Shown here one piece after another: positions 16,831 to 25,192 of a stretch of 64,000 nt of DNA; the first letter of the stretch is position 1; each line of letters opens with the position of its first letter. The position numbers and the translations under genes are program-made. Source of the stretch: Jannaschia marina (lineage in GTDB: Bacteria; Pseudomonadota; Alphaproteobacteria; Rhodobacterales; Rhodobacteraceae); the NCBI RefSeq assembly GCF_013404595.1, contig NZ_JABVAX010000002.1:434001-498000 (forward strand), written 5' to 3'. The notes beneath the pieces are model-generated. The model did not search any database, was not told the origin of the DNA, and was given only the letters and a program-made list of their open reading frames with translations.

Positions 16831-17937
16831 TCAGGCGTCGGCGATCCCCGCGGGCACGTCGAGCATCACCACGGTCCCGGCCGCGCCGCGCACCGGCGTG
16901 ATGGTCGCGTCGAGCCCGTCGGCCAGCGTGGAGATGAGCCGCCCGCCCATCGTGGCCAGGTCGGGGAAGGGCGCGTTCGGGAGCATTCCGACCCCGTCGT
17001 CGGTCACCACGAGGCGCAGCCCGCCGGCCGCGAGCCGCGTCACCCGAAGTTCGATCAACCCCTCCTCCAGACGGTCGAAGGCATGGTGGAAGGCGTTGAA
17101 GAGCAGTTCCGATAGCAGCAGAGACACCCGCACCGCCGCCTCGAGGTTGACCTCGGCCCCCTCGATCGACTGCTGGTAGCGGATGCCGGGCCGGCCCTCC
17201 TCGTGGGCGATACCCGCCGCGACCCGGCTGATGAGCGCCCCGAGGTCGATGCCGCCCCGGAGCGATCCCTGCGCCTCCGACAGCTGCATCGCCTCGTAGA
17301 CGAGCTGCAGGCATTCGAGCCGCCGCGACATCGCCTCGAAGGCCAGCGGCTCGCCGTCGGCGCTGCCTTCGCTGATGCTCTTGAGGACCATCGAAAGATC
17401 CTCCTGCACCCGCGAGCGGATCGCACCCAGAAGCGCGTTGACCGAGGCCTCCTCGCGTTCGCTTTCGTAGAGTTCCTTCTGGATGCCGAGGAAATACATC
17501 ACCTCGCCGTCGCCGTCGGTGATGGGCGCGATGATGAGCCGGTTGGTGAAGGGACGCCCGTCGGCGCGGTAGTTGCGGATGTCGACGCTGATGTCGCGCC
17601 CCGCCTCGATGGCGGCGCGGATGTCGTCGACGTCGGCCTTGCGCGTGTCCTCGCCCTGCAGGAAGCGGCAGTTGCGCCCGATCACCGCGGAACGGGCATA
17701 GCCCGTTGTCCGCTCGAAGGCGGAATTGACGTAGACGATCGGGTTGTCCTCGGCCCGTGGGTCGGTCAGCACCATCGCCACCTTTACGCGGCTGAAGCCC
17801 GCGATCGCATCCTCCTCGCCCATCACGGCCGCCAGCTTGCGCTTTACCCCCTCCGTGGGGCCGCGCACGGCGGGTCGCCCGGCATCCCCTGGCAGGGGGT
17901 TCGTTTCCGGCAGTTTGTCGTCGTGGTCGTTCGTCAT
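16831..17937 (-). CDS. LOV-domain photoreceptor, histidine-kinase-like protein
   Basis: A 368-residue soluble protein. The LOV domain spans about 47-155: the flavin-adduct motif GRNCRFLQGEDT has Cys90, and the FMN contacts N122, N132 and Q153 are in place (NYRADGRPFTNR, FLGIQ), so blue-light sensing is expected. The dimerisation helix (about 160-215) resembles HisKA_2, but where HRVKNNL is expected the sequence reads SRVQEDL (175-181), so the acceptor His is missing. The ATPase-like domain (270-365) keeps the N-box Asn281 (SELLFNAFHHAF), DDGVGM (313-318) and the G2 glycines. It sits between scoB and scoA in one direction. Output may be non-canonical or the protein may act on another kinase. 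Confidence 0.88.
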   Translation of the reverse strand: MTNDHDDKLPETNPLPGDAGRPAVRGPTEGVKRKLAAVMGEEDAIAGFSRVKVAMVLTDPRAEDNPIVYVNSAFERTTGYARSAVIGRNCRFLQGEDTRKADVDDIRAAIEAGRDISVDIRNYRADGRPFTNRLIIAPITDGDGEVMYFLGIQKELYESEREEASVNALLGAIRSRVQEDLSMVLKSISEGSADGEPLAFEAMSRRLECLQLVYEAMQLSEAQGSLRGGIDLGALISRVAAGIAHEEGRPGIRYQQSIEGAEVNLEAAVRVSLLLSELLFNAFHHAFDRLEEGLIELRVTRLAAGGLRLVVTDDGVGMLPNAPFPDLATMGGRLISTLADGLDATITPVRGAAGTVVMLDVPAGIADA

Positions 17938-18097
17938 GTCGCCCTCCCCGGACCGCGGGACATGCAGACTACTCGTCAGCGCGGCGCGGCCGGGCCGGTC
18001 CTCCGGGTCCCGATCCCGGTGCCGACGTCTCTGGCCTAGCGCGACCCGTCCCGGCGCGCGGCCGGACCGGGTTCAAGCGTGCGGTCGGGGGCGCATA

Positions 18098-18811
18098 TCA
18101 GGCGGCGCGCACCGTCCGCTGTTCGATCCGTTTCTCGTGCTCTCCCTGGATCAACCGATGAACATAGATCCCCGGCAGGTGAATGCCATCCGGATCGAGC
18201 GATCCGGTCGGCACGATCTCCTCCACTTCGGCCACGCAGACCTTGCCGCACATCGCCGCCGGCGGGTTGAAGTTGCGCGCGGTCTTGCGGAAGACGAGAT
18301 TGCCGGTCTCGTCCGCCTTCCAGGCCTTGACGATCGACAGGTCGGCGAAGATGCCCGCCTCCATGATGTAGGTCTCCTCCGCGCCGTCCGGGCCGGTGGG
18401 AAAATCCTTGTGTTCCTTGCCCTCGGCGATGACGGTGCCCACGCCCGTCTTGGTATAGAAGCCGGGGATGCCGCAGCCGCCGGCGCGCATCCGCTCCGCG
18501 AGCGTGCCCTGCGGGTTGAACTCCAGCTCCAGCTCGCCCGAGAGATACTGGCGCATGAACTCCGCGTTCTCGCCGACGTAGGAGGAGATCATCTTCCTCA
18601 CCTGCCGCGTCTGAAGCAGGATGCCGATACCGAAGTCGTCCACGCCGGCGTTATTCGACGCGAAGGTGAGATCCTTCGTCCCGGCCTCCTTGATCGCCTC
18701 GAGCAGCAATTCCGGGATCCCGCAGAGGCCGAAGCCGCCGGCCGCGATGAGCATTCCGTCCTGCAGGAGACCGTCGAGCGCCTCGGCCGCCGATCCGTAA
18801 ACCTTCTTCAT
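18098..18811 (-). CDS. scoA: 3-oxoacid CoA-transferase subunit A
   Basis: A 237-residue alpha subunit, partner of ScoB at 16138-16767. The start is the ATG at 18811 (MKKVYGSAAEALDGLL); the frame stays open upstream only as a shadow of the membrane protein gene. The CoA-binding motif AAGGFGLCGIPE (about 23-34) and GAEETYIMEAGIFADLSIVK are characteristic. The two subunits normally form one tight operon; here about 1.3 kb with the LOV kinase gene separates them, and about 160 bases lie between the scoA stop and the LOV gene start. Confidence 0.93.
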   Translation of the reverse strand: MKKVYGSAAEALDGLLQDGMLIAAGGFGLCGIPELLLEAIKEAGTKDLTFASNNAGVDDFGIGILLQTRQVRKMISSYVGENAEFMRQYLSGELELEFNPQGTLAERMRAGGCGIPGFYTKTGVGTVIAEGKEHKDFPTGPDGAEETYIMEAGIFADLSIVKAWKADETGNLVFRKTARNFNPPAAMCGKVCVAEVEEIVPTGSLDPDGIHLPGIYVHRLIQGEHEKRIEQRTVRAA

Positions 18812-18867
18812 GCAATCCCCCGGATGTCGCTGTGTCGCGGGAAGGCTACGCGGAACCCGACGGGCTT

Positions 18868-19842
18868 TCAATCTCCGTTTCGCTCCAAGGGTTTGGACTG
18901 ACGGCGCTCCGCCGGTTGCCGGTGGATCAGACCGTGCAGCATGGCCCGTCCCCAAAGCCACAGCGCTGTGGGGCCGAGCGTGAAGATGGCAAGCGCGTTG
19001 ATTTCCAGCGGGATGCGGGCCTGCGTGAAGACGGCGAAGCCCGCGACCGCCAGCAGCGGAAGGGCCGAGGTCAGAAGGATGCGCCGCCCCGGCACCGCTT
19101 CCATCCGCCGCGGCGCGCCGGCCGGCGTGCCCCGCAGCGCCAGCAGACTCGCGCCGACGAGACAGGGCAGCACCAGCGCGGCCGGAAAGGCCGCGACCGC
19201 CCAGGTCGTCGCCCAGAGCAGCGTTGCAAGGCCGAGGAGAATGGCGAGATCGACGCGCAGGTCGAGCGCCGCAACCCGCCCTGCAAGGCGGTCCCAGCCC
19301 CGGTGTCCCGCCGCGAAGAGAACCCAGCCGACGGCGCATTGCACCGCGAAGGGAGCGACTGTGGCCCAGTCGAACGCCATCGCGCCCGTCTCCGTCTCGC
19401 GCACCGACCACATCCAGCCGTTCCAGAGACCGAACCCGAGCCCGAATGCGGCCGAGAGCAGCAGCGTCGCGCCGGCTCCCCGCGCCATGGCCCACCGGAG
19501 TGCGCCGAGGCAGAGACCGACCGTGACCAGCATGTGCCAGGCCAGCGGCGTCCAGAGGATCGAGATCGGGAGCGCGGTATAGAGCTCCCCGACGACGAGG
19601 CCCTCGGCCAGCAATCCGAAGATGCCCGCGCCGATCCACCAGCCGCCCGCGTCCCGGCGACCCGTCACCGACAGGAGCGCCACCATCGTCCAGCCGAGCA
19701 GCCCGTAGAGCACGACCGCCATCGCGAAATCGGGTCCGAGGTGGACGGGGTAGAACCAGACCTCCGACGGCACCACGAGGACCGCGCCGAGCGAGAGGAT
19801 CGCCGCGGCGCGGGTCAGAAGGGCGGGGGCGATCCGGTCCAT
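18868..19842 (-). CDS. Polytopic membrane protein of unknown function
   Basis: A 324-residue inner-membrane protein with about nine or ten hydrophobic segments rich in Trp (for example FGLWNGWMWSV near 145). I recognise no family. It ends with a short basic tail (RRQSKPLERNGD). The ATG at 19842 lies just downstream of a pair of 23-bp direct repeats that look like operators, so the gene is probably under specific control. It is upstream of scoA by about 55 bases on the same strand and could be co-transcribed with scoA and the LOV kinase. A sensor, transporter or lipid-related role is all speculation. Confidence 0.8.
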   Translation of the reverse strand: MDRIAPALLTRAAAILSLGAVLVVPSEVWFYPVHLGPDFAMAVVLYGLLGWTMVALLSVTGRRDAGGWWIGAGIFGLLAEGLVVGELYTALPISILWTPLAWHMLVTVGLCLGALRWAMARGAGATLLLSAAFGLGFGLWNGWMWSVRETETGAMAFDWATVAPFAVQCAVGWVLFAAGHRGWDRLAGRVAALDLRVDLAILLGLATLLWATTWAVAAFPAALVLPCLVGASLLALRGTPAGAPRRMEAVPGRRILLTSALPLLAVAGFAVFTQARIPLEINALAIFTLGPTALWLWGRAMLHGLIHRQPAERRQSKPLERNGD

Positions 19843-19863
19843 CGCCGGAGCCTAGCGTCGCCC

Positions 19864-19919
19864 GCGGGTCTGTACAAAACGTTCAATCGCGCCCTGCGGG
19901 TTTGTACAAAACGTCCAAA
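19864..19919 (-). promoter_or_regulatory. Paired direct repeats with TTTGTACAAA core, probable operator
   Basis: Two copies of a 23-base element (19864-19886 and 19896-19918) differ at two positions and are offset by 32 bases, about three helical turns. Each contains TGTACAAAACGT; the second copy has the perfect palindrome TTTGTACAAA. They sit 22 to 76 bases before the start of the polytopic membrane protein gene. The arrangement fits two regulator dimers on one face of the helix. The regulator is unknown. Confidence 0.7.
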
Positions 19920-19939
19920 TCCGCCGCTCCGCCCCCGGA

Positions 19940-21235
19940 TCAGAGGTCGGGATAGATCGGGAAGCGGTCGCAGAGATCCTTCACCTTCGTGCGCACCGCG
20001 GCCTCCACCTCGGAATTGCCCTCGGCCCCGTTTTCCGCAAGCCCGTCAACGACTTCCACGATCAGATCCGCGATCGCGCGGAACTCCGGCTCGGCGAACC
20101 CCCGCGTCGTGCCCGCCGGCGTGCCCAGGCGTATCCCACTGGTGATGGTGGGTTTTTCGTCGTCGAAGGGAATGCCGTTCTTGTTGCAGGTGATATGCGC
20201 GCGCCCCAGGGCGTCCTCGGTCGCATTGCCCTTCACACCCTTGGGACGCAGATCCACGAGCATCAGATGCGTGTCCGTCCCACCGGTCACGATATCGAGC
20301 CCGCCCTTAATCAGCTGGTCGGCAAGGGCTTTCGCATTTTCAATGACTTGCGCTTGATAATCCTTGAAGCCGGGCCGCAGCGCCTCGCCGAAGGCCACGG
20401 CCTTCGCGGCGATCACATGCATCAGAGGCCCGCCCTGAATGCCGGGGAAGATCGCCGAGTTGACCTTCTTCGCGATCGCTTCGTCATCGGTCAGGATCAT
20501 CCCGCCCCGCGGCCCGCGCAACGTCTTGTGCGTAGTCGTCGTGGCGACATGGGCGTGCGGGAAGGGCGACGGGTAGTGGCCCGAGGCCACGAGGCCGGCG
20601 AAATGTGCCATGTCCACAAGGAGATAGGCACCAACACTGTCCGCGATCTCGCGCATCCTGGCGAAGTCGATGACCCGAGGGATCGCCGAGCCGCCGGCGA
20701 TGATCATCTTCGGCTGATGCTCGGTCGCCAGCTCCTGCACGGCGTCGTAGTCGAGCGTCAGGTCCTGCTTGCGCACGCCGTATTGGATCGCGTTGAACCA
20801 CTTCCCCGACTGGTTCGGCCGGGCACCATGGGTCAGGTGGCCGCCTGCGTCGAGCGACATGCCGAGGATCGTGTCGCCGGGCTGCAGGAGTGCGGTAAAG
20901 ACGCCCTGGTTGGCCTGGGAGCCGGAGTTCGGCTGCACGTTGGCAAAGCCGCAGCCGAACAGCTGCTTCGCGCGGTCGATGGCGAGGTTTTCCGCGATAT
21001 CAACATATTGACAGCCGCCGTAGTAGCGCCGGCCCGGGTAGCCCTCGGCATATTTGTTGGTCATCACGCCGCCCTGCGCCTCCATGACGGCGCGGCTGAC
21101 GATGTTTTCCGAGGCGATGAGTTCGATCTCGTCGCGCTGCCGGCCGAGCTCGAGCCGGGTGGCCTCGGCGATCTCGGGGTCGGTGTCGCCGAGCGTGGCG
21201 GAGAAGAAGTTCGGGTCGCGGTGGGGGGCGTTCAT
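19940..21235 (-). CDS. glyA: Serine hydroxymethyltransferase
   Basis: A 431-residue PLP enzyme that interconverts serine and glycine with transfer of a one-carbon unit to tetrahydrofolate. The ATG at 21235 ([15 protein letters not shown]) has GGAG nine bases upstream; an in-frame GTG three codons earlier lies on top of that site and is less likely. The PLP lysine is in [15 protein letters not shown] (about residue 240), and [10 protein letters not shown] at the N-terminus and [13 protein letters not shown] are conserved. It is divergent from nadK with about 150 bases between. Confidence 0.97.
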   Translation of the reverse strand: MNAPHRDPNFFSATLGDTDPEIAEATRLELGRQRDEIELIASENIVSRAVMEAQGGVMTNKYAEGYPGRRYYGGCQYVDIAENLAIDRAKQLFGCGFANVQPNSGSQANQGVFTALLQPGDTILGMSLDAGGHLTHGARPNQSGKWFNAIQYGVRKQDLTLDYDAVQELATEHQPKMIIAGGSAIPRVIDFARMREIADSVGAYLLVDMAHFAGLVASGHYPSPFPHAHVATTTTHKTLRGPRGGMILTDDEAIAKKVNSAIFPGIQGGPLMHVIAAKAVAFGEALRPGFKDYQAQVIENAKALADQLIKGGLDIVTGGTDTHLMLVDLRPKGVKGNATEDALGRAHITCNKNGIPFDDEKPTITSGIRLGTPAGTTRGFAEPEFRAIADLIVEVVDGLAENGAEGNSEVEAAVRTKVKDLCDRFPIYPDL

Positions 21236-21383
21236 GGCTGGCACTCCGATCTGGGATCCGTCGCGGCCTCATACGCCGATGGAGCCCGGTTTGAAAGCGA
21301 CCAAAACGGCGCAGCGTCGTGCAGGCGCGACCTTGTGTTTCCGATCGGCGCGCGCCAACCCTGTTCCAAACCCCGGGGAGCCC

Positions 21384-22151
21384 ATGCCGCGCGCCAGACC
21401 CATCGCCTTCGTCGCCTCCGACACGCCCGAGGCCCGCGACGCGCTCGCGCGGCTGACCGAGCGGTATGGGCAGACGCCCGTCGAGGCGGCGGAGGTGATC
21501 GTCGCGCTCGGAGGCGATGGCTTCATGCTCGAGACGCTGCACGCGACCATGGCGATCGACGCGCCGGTCTACGGGATGAACCGGGGCACCGTCGGCTTCC
21601 TGATGAACGACTATCGCGAGACCGGTCTGACGGCGCGGCTCGCCAGGGCCGAGGAGGCGGTGACGAACCCCCTGCGGATGGCGGCGACGCGCGCCAACGG
21701 CGAGGTGGTCGAGGCGCTCGCCATCAACGAGGTCTCGCTCCTGCGCGCCGGACCGCAAGCCGCGCGCCTGCGCATCTCGGTCGACGACAAGGTGCGGATG
21801 GAGGAGCTCGTCTGCGACGGCGCGCTCCTGGCCACGCCCGCCGGGTCGACCGCCTACAACTACTCGGCGCACGGGCCCATTCTGCCGATCGGCTCCGGCG
21901 TCCTTGCCTTGACCGCGATGTCCGCCTTCCGGCCACGGCGCTGGCGCGGGGCGATCCTGCCTAGGGCGGCGCGCGTGCGCTTCGACGTGCTGCACCCCGA
22001 GAAGCGGCCGATGATGGCGGAGGCCGACGGCAACTCGGTGCGCGACGTGGTCGCCGTCGAGATCGAGAGCGACGCGAGCATCGCGCACCGACTGCTCTTC
22101 GATCCGGGCCACGGGCTCGAGGAGCGGCTGCTGCGCGAGCAGTTCACCTGA
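21384..22151 (+). CDS. nadK: NAD kinase
   Basis: A 255-residue kinase that makes NADP from NAD and ATP. The start [12 protein letters not shown] at 21384 follows CGGGGAGCCC. The catalytic GGDGFML (about residues 45-51), the NE motif INEVSLLR and the glycine-rich [18 protein letters not shown] (about 156-173) are all present. It is compact, like other alphaproteobacterial NAD kinases. It is followed by metG with about 120 bases between. Confidence 0.95.
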   Translation: MPRARPIAFVASDTPEARDALARLTERYGQTPVEAAEVIVALGGDGFMLETLHATMAIDAPVYGMNRGTVGFLMNDYRETGLTARLARAEEAVTNPLRMAATRANGEVVEALAINEVSLLRAGPQAARLRISVDDKVRMEELVCDGALLATPAGSTAYNYSAHGPILPIGSGVLALTAMSAFRPRRWRGAILPRAARVRFDVLHPEKRPMMAEADGNSVRDVVAVEIESDASIAHRLLFDPGHGLEERLLREQFT

Positions 22152-22274
22152 GGCGACGGACGGGGGGCGCTGCCCCTCGCGCTCCCCGGAGTATTTGCGG
22201 CAGGAAGATGGGGCCAGCGCGGCTTGCGGGGGCGGGGGCGGGGGCCTAGAACGCGTCGACCTCTGGAGACACCC

Positions 22275-23984
22275 ATGCCCCGCACGCTCATCACTTCGGC
22301 CATTCCCTACATCAACGGGATCAAGCACCTCGGGAACCTCGTCGGCAGCCAGCTGCCGGCGGATCTCTATGCGCGCTACTGCCGGGCGCGGGGCCATGAG
22401 GTGATGTTCATCTGCGCGACCGACGAGCATGGGACGCCGGCGGAACTGGCGGCGGCGAAGGCGGGCAAGCCGGTGGCGGAGTATTGCGCCGAGATGTGGC
22501 AGGTGCAGAAGGATCTCGCCGACGGCTTCCGTTTGTCGTTCGATCATTTCGGCCGCTCCTCCTCGCCGCAGAACCATCGGCTGACGCAGCATTTCGCGGG
22601 CAGGCTGGACGCGGCGGGGCTCATCGACGAGCGCACCTCCGAGCAGGTCTACTCGGTTGCCGACGGACGCTTCCTGCCGGACCGCTACATCGAGGGCACC
22701 TGCCCGAATTGCGGCTTCGAGGACGCGCGGGGCGATCAATGCGACAACTGCGGCAAGCTCCTCGACCCGACCGATCTCATCGAGCCGCGCTCGACCGTCT
22801 CGGGCGCGACCGACCTCGAAGTGCGTGAGACGAAGCACCTCTTCCTGCGGCAGTCGCAACTGAAGGACCGGCTTGACCAGTGGATCGACAGCCAGGAGGG
22901 CTGGCCCGTCCTGACGACGTCGATCGCCAAGAAGTGGCTGCACGACGGCGACGGGCTGCAGGACCGGGGCATCACTCGCGACCTCGACTGGGGCATTCCG
23001 GTGAGGAAGGGCGACGCGCCGTGGCCCGGGATGGAGGGCAAGGTCTTCTACGTCTGGTTCGACGCGCCCATCGAGTACATCGCCGGCACGGCCGAATGGG
23101 CCGATGCGACGGGCGGCGACTGGGAGCGCTGGTGGCGCACCGACAAGGGCGCGGACGACGTGCGCTACGTGCAGTTTATGGGCAAGGACAACGTGCCCTT
23201 CCATACGCTGAGCTTTCCGGCGACGCTCCTCGGGTCGGGCGAGCCCTGGAAGACGGTCGACTACCTGAAGTCGCTCAACTATCTGAACTACGACGGTGGC
23301 CAGTTTTCCACCTCGCGCGGGCGGGGCGTCTTCATGGACCAGGCGCTCGACGTGCTGCCGTCGGATTACTGGCGCTGGTGGCTTCTGAGCCGGGCCCCAG
23401 AGAGCAGCGATACGGAGTTCACCTGGGAGGCCTTCCAGACCGACGTGAACAAGGATCTGGCCGATGTGCTGGGCAATTTCGTGAGCCGTGTGACGAAGTT
23501 CTGCCGCTCGAAGTTCGGCGAGACCGTGCCCGAGGGCGGGACGCCGGGTGCGCCGGAGGCGGCGCTGATCGCGCGGCTCTCCGAGGGGCTTGCGACTTAC
23601 GAGCGCCACATGGACGCGATCGAGATCCGCAAGGCGGCGGGTGCGCTTCGGGCGCTCTGGGTCGCGGGGAACGAATACCTGCAGGACGCGGCCCCCTGGT
23701 CGACCTTCAAGACGGAGCCGGAGCACGCGGCGATGCAGATCCGCCTCGCGCTGAACCTCATCCGGCTCTATGCGGTGCTCTCCCGACCGTTCATCCCCGA
23801 TGCGGCGGCCGCGATGCTGCGCGCCATGGGCACGGAGGATGACGGCTGGCCCGACGACGTGAGCGCGGCTCTGGCTGTCCTCGCCCCCGGTCACGCCTTC
23901 GAGGTGCCAGAGGTGCTCTTTTCTAAGATCACCGACGCGCAGCGCGAGGAATGGGCGACGCGCTTCGCCGGAAAGCGGGAGTGA
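22275..23984 (+). CDS. metG: Methionyl-tRNA synthetase
   Basis: A 569-residue class I aminoacyl-tRNA synthetase. The HIGH-type motif is INGIKHLGN (about residues 14-22), so the second His of HxGH is Asn, as in many MetRS. A zinc knuckle [19 protein letters not shown] (about 145-163) is intact with four cysteines. The KMSKS loop reads QFSTSRG (about 343-349), replacing the usual lysines; variants of this loop occur in the MetG group without the C-terminal tRNA-binding domain, which is also missing here. The N-terminal start at 22275 is the one that places SAIPYING at the normal position. Confidence 0.95.
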   Translation: MPRTLITSAIPYINGIKHLGNLVGSQLPADLYARYCRARGHEVMFICATDEHGTPAELAAAKAGKPVAEYCAEMWQVQKDLADGFRLSFDHFGRSSSPQNHRLTQHFAGRLDAAGLIDERTSEQVYSVADGRFLPDRYIEGTCPNCGFEDARGDQCDNCGKLLDPTDLIEPRSTVSGATDLEVRETKHLFLRQSQLKDRLDQWIDSQEGWPVLTTSIAKKWLHDGDGLQDRGITRDLDWGIPVRKGDAPWPGMEGKVFYVWFDAPIEYIAGTAEWADATGGDWERWWRTDKGADDVRYVQFMGKDNVPFHTLSFPATLLGSGEPWKTVDYLKSLNYLNYDGGQFSTSRGRGVFMDQALDVLPSDYWRWWLLSRAPESSDTEFTWEAFQTDVNKDLADVLGNFVSRVTKFCRSKFGETVPEGGTPGAPEAALIARLSEGLATYERHMDAIEIRKAAGALRALWVAGNEYLQDAAPWSTFKTEPEHAAMQIRLALNLIRLYAVLSRPFIPDAAAAMLRAMGTEDDGWPDDVSAALAVLAPGHAFEVPEVLFSKITDAQREEWATRFAGKRE

Positions 23985-24047
23985 TGGCCAAGCGCCGAAT
24001 CTAGGTTTTCATTTCGAATCCGATGCTTACGCGTCGATCGTATCCCC

Positions 24048-24076
24048 CTTGAAAGGGATGCGATGACTTCCCACGT
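24048..24076 (+). promoter_or_regulatory. RpoH-type heat-shock promoter of hsp20
   Basis: CTTGAAA at 24048-24054 matches the sigma-32 -35 consensus exactly, and CCCACGT at 24070-24076 approximates the CCCCATnT -10, with 15 bases between. Transcription would start about 24084, giving an approximately 95-base leader before hsp20. Confidence 0.75.
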
Positions 24077-24084
24077 CTAGTGTG

Positions 24085-24178
24085 TCGGACGCCGCAGTCG
24101 GGTTCGACGGGAAGATGGCCCCGGTCCGGCGTCGGACGGGGCGACAGCAAAATCGTATCGCTTTGAAAAGGATGCACC
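24085..24178 (+). promoter_or_regulatory. ROSE-like RNA thermometer in the hsp20 leader
   Basis: The last hairpin (24155-24175) pairs GUAUC and CUU with AAG and GAUGC, with one bulged G and a UGAA loop, and so covers the ribosome site AAGGA (24168-24172). The 5' strand contains UCGCU, matching the UYGCU signature of ROSE thermometers with the bulged G opposite the Shine-Dalgarno. An upstream stem (GGACGCCG with CGGCGTC, about 24087-24135) precedes it, as in multi-hairpin ROSE leaders. Folding was judged by eye. Confidence 0.75.
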
Positions 24179-24640
24179 ATGCGTACCTATGATTTCACCC
24201 CGCTCTACCGCGCCACCGTCGGCTTCGACCGGATGGCCAACCTTCTCGACCGCGCGATGGCCGCCGATACGGCGACTGGCTATCCGCCCTACAACATCGA
24301 GAAGCTGGGCGAGAACGACTATCGCATCTCCATCGCCGTCGCCGGCTTCACCGAGGCCGAACTGTCGATCGAGGCGCGTGAGAACCAGCTTGTCGTGACC
24401 GCGCGCAAGGCCGAGAGCGACGAGACCCCGACCTACCTGCATCGCGGTATCGCGACCCGCGCCTTCGAGAAGTCGTTCCAGCTGGCCGACCATGTCCATG
24501 TGACCGGCGCGACCCATGCGGACGGCATGCTGCACATCGAATTGCAGCGGCAGGTTCCCGAGGCGCTCAAGCCCCGTCGCATCGAGATCGCGACGGCGCG
24601 TCCGGCGCTGACGGGAACTCCGGATGCCGTCGAGGCCTGA
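24179..24640 (+). CDS. ibpA: Small heat-shock protein, Hsp20/IbpA family
   Basis: A 153-residue ATP-independent holdase chaperone that keeps unfolding proteins soluble during heat stress. The alpha-crystallin domain spans about 35-135: YNIEKLGENDYRISIAVAGF and the C-terminal GMLHIELQRQVPE are typical of the IbpA class; the usual IxI tail element appears as RRIEIATA. The ATG at 24179 follows AAGGA, which sits inside the predicted thermometer hairpin. Regulation is therefore expected at two levels, RpoH transcription and heat-melting of the leader. A terminator follows. Confidence 0.95.
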   Translation: MRTYDFTPLYRATVGFDRMANLLDRAMAADTATGYPPYNIEKLGENDYRISIAVAGFTEAELSIEARENQLVVTARKAESDETPTYLHRGIATRAFEKSFQLADHVHVTGATHADGMLHIELQRQVPEALKPRRIEIATARPALTGTPDAVEA

Positions 24641-24670
24641 CCCGAGACCGGGCTTCCGGTGACGGAGCGG

Positions 24671-24703
24671 CGCGCGCCCGACACGGGGCGCGCGTTTCGC
24701 TTG
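24671..24703 (+). terminator. Rho-independent terminator after hsp20
   Basis: CGCGCGCCC and GGGCGCGCG form a 9-bp stem with a six-base loop, followed by TTTCGCTT, about 30 bases after the hsp20 stop. Confidence 0.75.
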
Positions 24704-24738
24704 CCTGACCGAAGTGCGCGGTGCCATACGCTCGACCC

Positions 24739-25185
24739 ATGACCGAACCCGCGCCCTCCGCGAGACGGATTTCCGAACGCCTCCTGTCGGCGACGGGGGA
24801 CGCTATGCTGCGCGGCGATTTCGACGAGTTCGCCGCCTATTTCGCATTGCCGCAGCGGATCGGCACCTTCGACGGCAGCCGGGTCCTGACCACTCGGACG
24901 GAGCTGCGCGACACCTTCGAGGCGGTGCGCGCGCACTACAAGCGCCTCAACGTGACGGACATGGCGCGGCACTGCGCCGATGCGATCTTCGTCGACGACA
25001 GGACCATCCAGTCGACCCACGTCAGTCGCCTGCTCAGCGGGCCGCTCCTGGTGCAGGAGGCCTACCCGGTGCTTTCCATCCTCAGGAAGACGGACGCCGG
25101 ATGGCGTATCGTGTCGAGCCAGTATGCCGCGCCCGGCAAAGCCGGTCTGAACGCCGTGCTGCTCGGCGCGCGCGTCGGGGTCTGA
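24739..25185 (+). CDS. NTF2/SnoaL-fold protein of unknown function
   Basis: A 148-residue protein of the NTF2-like fold (SnoaL or DUF4440 type), inferred from length, the helical start (ISERLLSATGDAMLRGDFDEFAAYFALP), and the beta-rich remainder ending with TDAGWRIVSSQYAAPG, a pattern common in that fold. I chose the ATG at 24739; a GTG six codons upstream is also in frame. These proteins may be small-molecule isomerases, cyclases or binding proteins; no catalytic set is evident. It converges with the gene at 25193, with seven bases between stops. Confidence 0.7.
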   Translation: MTEPAPSARRISERLLSATGDAMLRGDFDEFAAYFALPQRIGTFDGSRVLTTRTELRDTFEAVRAHYKRLNVTDMARHCADAIFVDDRTIQSTHVSRLLSGPLLVQEAYPVLSILRKTDAGWRIVSSQYAAPGKAGLNAVLLGARVGV

Positions 25186-25192
25186 TCGCGGC

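Noticed and set aside
16831-18811. LOV gene with scoA/scoB considered as a mobile insertion
   Set aside because: No flanking repeats, integrase or composition change are visible, so only linkage is reported.
21233-21244. GTG at 21242-21244 as the glyA start
   Set aside because: It overlaps the GGAG ribosome site that serves the ATG three codons later.
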